From CANKHJ01 sp035556495 (lineage in GTDB: Bacteria; Pseudomonadota; Alphaproteobacteria; Rhizobiales; Xanthobacteraceae), in NCBI GenBank assembly GCA_035556495.1, contig DATMEW010000053.1:1-57920 (forward strand): DNA of 57,920 nt, read 5' to 3'. A program made the position numbers and the translations under genes. Of this stretch, positions 56,883 to 57,920 are shown one piece after another. Under the pieces are notes generated by a model. The model did no database searches and was not told the origin of the DNA. It saw only the letters and a program-made list of their open reading frames with translations. Within the stretch, counting starts at the first letter, position 1; each line of letters begins with the position of its first letter.

Positions 56883-57920
56883 GACGACAGCGCCACGCCA
56901 CTCAGCTCAAACGCCTTGGCATTTGCTGATCGCACGCGCCACTTCATATCGGAGCCGGCTGGCTGGCCGGAAACATCCGCGTCGCCTTCCAGAACGTGGA
57001 TATCGGCAACCGGCGACGGAGACGTAAACCGATCCGCCATCGTCACCGCACTCCACGTCGTGCCGCCATCGCGGGAGACGTCGAACATCAGGTCCGTGCC
57101 GAGGGTGATGCTATCGATCGGCTTGTAGCGGACCACGAGTTTCGCCGCATCCGGCGACGCGGAGACAGCCAGCGTGGCCGAGGAAACAGTCATATTGTCG
57201 ATGGCGCCGGCAACATAGAGCTGAATCTTGCCGAGAATGACGAGTTGACCATTCTGCGTCGCTTTCACTGACAGCAAATAGTACCGATACGATCCGGGTG
57301 ACGCGATCTGGTAGGTTCGATTTTCCGCTGCGGCCCAGGCAGGGACATTTGTTCGCGTGTCGAGCACTGTCCACGACGCTCCGTCGTTGGACCCCTCTAG
57401 CGTCCAATCCTTCGCCATATAGTTTTGCGACGAGTTTGTTGACCATCCAGACGCGCCGATTTCGTAGCTAGCAACGACAATGCTATTCCCGGCCCCGTAA
57501 TCGACTGAAAGCCATTTCGGCGCGCCGCCGGACGGCGCATTGACCGATCCCCAATCGCTGTTTGTTGTATTTGGCTGGCTCCCGTCTGCGGCCTTCCAAG
57601 CATTGAACCCAGACTGTTCCTCATTCGCCGAAATACTCACCCCGCCCGTCGTCGCGCCAGTCATCGTCGGAATTTGTGCAGCACCCGGAGTAACCGTCGG
57701 CTTCAGGACCCCCGCCACGCTGCTATCGAGATTGGTCGCGCCAGCGACGTCGACATAGGTCAGCGTCTTGAAGCTGTCCGCGAAGCGGCTGCCCCAGAAC
57801 ATCGGCAGGGCAGCACTGTCGGCCGCCTGCATCTGCAAGAGCGCGAACGTGAGATCGACAGCGTCCCGCGTGCGCGCAGGCGTCATCAGCAGGTCATCGG
57901 CAACGCCGGCTTCTGCCGCT
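56879..57920 (-). CDS. Phage-tail-associated protein with discoidin (F5/8-C) domain, 5' truncated by window
   Basis: At least 346 residues; the frame continues past the window edge upstream of the internal Met at 57886. An F5/8 type C/discoidin-like domain is seen (SGFNAWKAADGSQPNTTNSD, WLSVDYGAGNSIVVASYEIG, DWTLEGSNDGASWTVLDTRT, then RYYLLSV). A C-terminal beta-sandwich region with DVSRDGGTTWSAVTM follows. Such proteins occur at the distal tail or fibres of alphaproteobacterial phages and bind carbohydrate. It precedes the endolysin gene in the same direction, beyond the inserted acyltransferase. Confidence 0.75.
   Translation of the reverse strand, partial: AAEAGVADDLLMTPARTRDAVDLTFALLQMQAADSAALPMFWGSRFADSFKTLTYVDVAGATNLDSSVAGVLKPTVTPGAAQIPTMTGATTGGVSISANEEQSGFNAWKAADGSQPNTTNSDWGSVNAPSGGAPKWLSVDYGAGNSIVVASYEIGASGWSTNSSQNYMAKDWTLEGSNDGASWTVLDTRTNVPAWAAAENRTYQIASPGSYRYYLLSVKATQNGQLVILGKIQLYVAGAIDNMTVSSATLAVSASPDAAKLVVRYKPIDSITLGTDLMFDVSRDGGTTWSAVTMADRFTSPSPVADIHVLEGDADVSGQPAGSDMKWRVRSANAKAFELSGVALSS

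Overview
The window looks like about 58 kb of a high-GC alphaproteobacterium of the Hyphomicrobiales (Bradyrhizobium/Xanthobacteraceae-like). The main evidence is the conserved minus-strand block murA - DUF2948 - hisD - UPF0262 - low-Mr phosphatase - maf - yacG, rhizobial-type palindromic intergenic repeats, and a Ti-type TraA relaxase. All functional calls come from reading motifs and composition; no database search was run.

Region 1 (1-15.8 kb, core or older accessory DNA): after the tail of a HAD-type hydrolase comes a six-gene minus-strand operon (5212 to 517). It encodes a DUF6282 hydrolase, a GntR/FCD regulator, a RidA deaminase and an SsuABC/NMT1-like ABC importer. Its promoter carries a palindrome overlapping the -10, a likely operator for the operon's own GntR protein. 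A catabolic cluster follows, with two periplasmic-binding-type proteins (dihydroxyphthalate-decarboxylase-like and Bug/TctC), an amidase, a nitrilase, a PuuE-like deacetylase, an ornithine cyclodeaminase-like protein, an ACMSD-like amidohydrolase and an IclR regulator. Together they suggest uptake and hydrolysis of a nitrogenous (amide or nitrile) compound. An outer-membrane beta-barrel protein and an exported Ntn (choloylglycine-type) hydrolase close the region.

Region 2 (18.1-40.9 kb, integrative mobilizable island): an intact tRNA-Phe is followed at once by a P4-type integrase. A 23-bp copy of the tRNA-Phe 3' end, with one base missing, lies at 40916-40938, so the island spans about 22.8 kb. 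Its left half holds three candidate conflict/defence modules. (a) A DUF6650 gene divergent from a TPR/LA2681-type HEPN gene. (b) A four-gene coupled operon: ImmA/IrrE-macro fusion, P-loop kinase-adenylosuccinate-synthetase fusion with a PurZ-like Ser in place of the catalytic Asp, DUF7002 (ADP-ribosyltransferase-like), and a zinc metallopeptidase; diverged direct repeats flank it. (c) Four tiny helix-turn-helix genes followed by a CHAT (caspase-like) protease. Modules b and c are the best candidates for undescribed systems. The right half holds a LysR gene, a siderophore-uptake locus (TonB receptor and AraC regulator both frameshifted, PepSY protein, small membrane protein), then traD-traC/oriT/traA without traG, and an AlpA-type excisionase.

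Region 3 (41.3-49.0 kb): core housekeeping genes (yacG, an acyl-CoA synthetase, maf, a low-Mr phosphatase, UPF0262, hisD, DUF2948, murA) and tRNA-Thr.

Region 4 (49.3-57.9 kb, prophage or GTA-like segment): a SRAP/HMCES protein, DUF3606, small conserved proteins, a cold-shock protein, and then the late end of a phage-type unit read leftwards. That unit comprises a discoidin-domain tail protein, endolysin, holin and overlapping i-/o-spanins. A thermonuclease-like gene and an acyltransferase are inserted in the opposite orientation.
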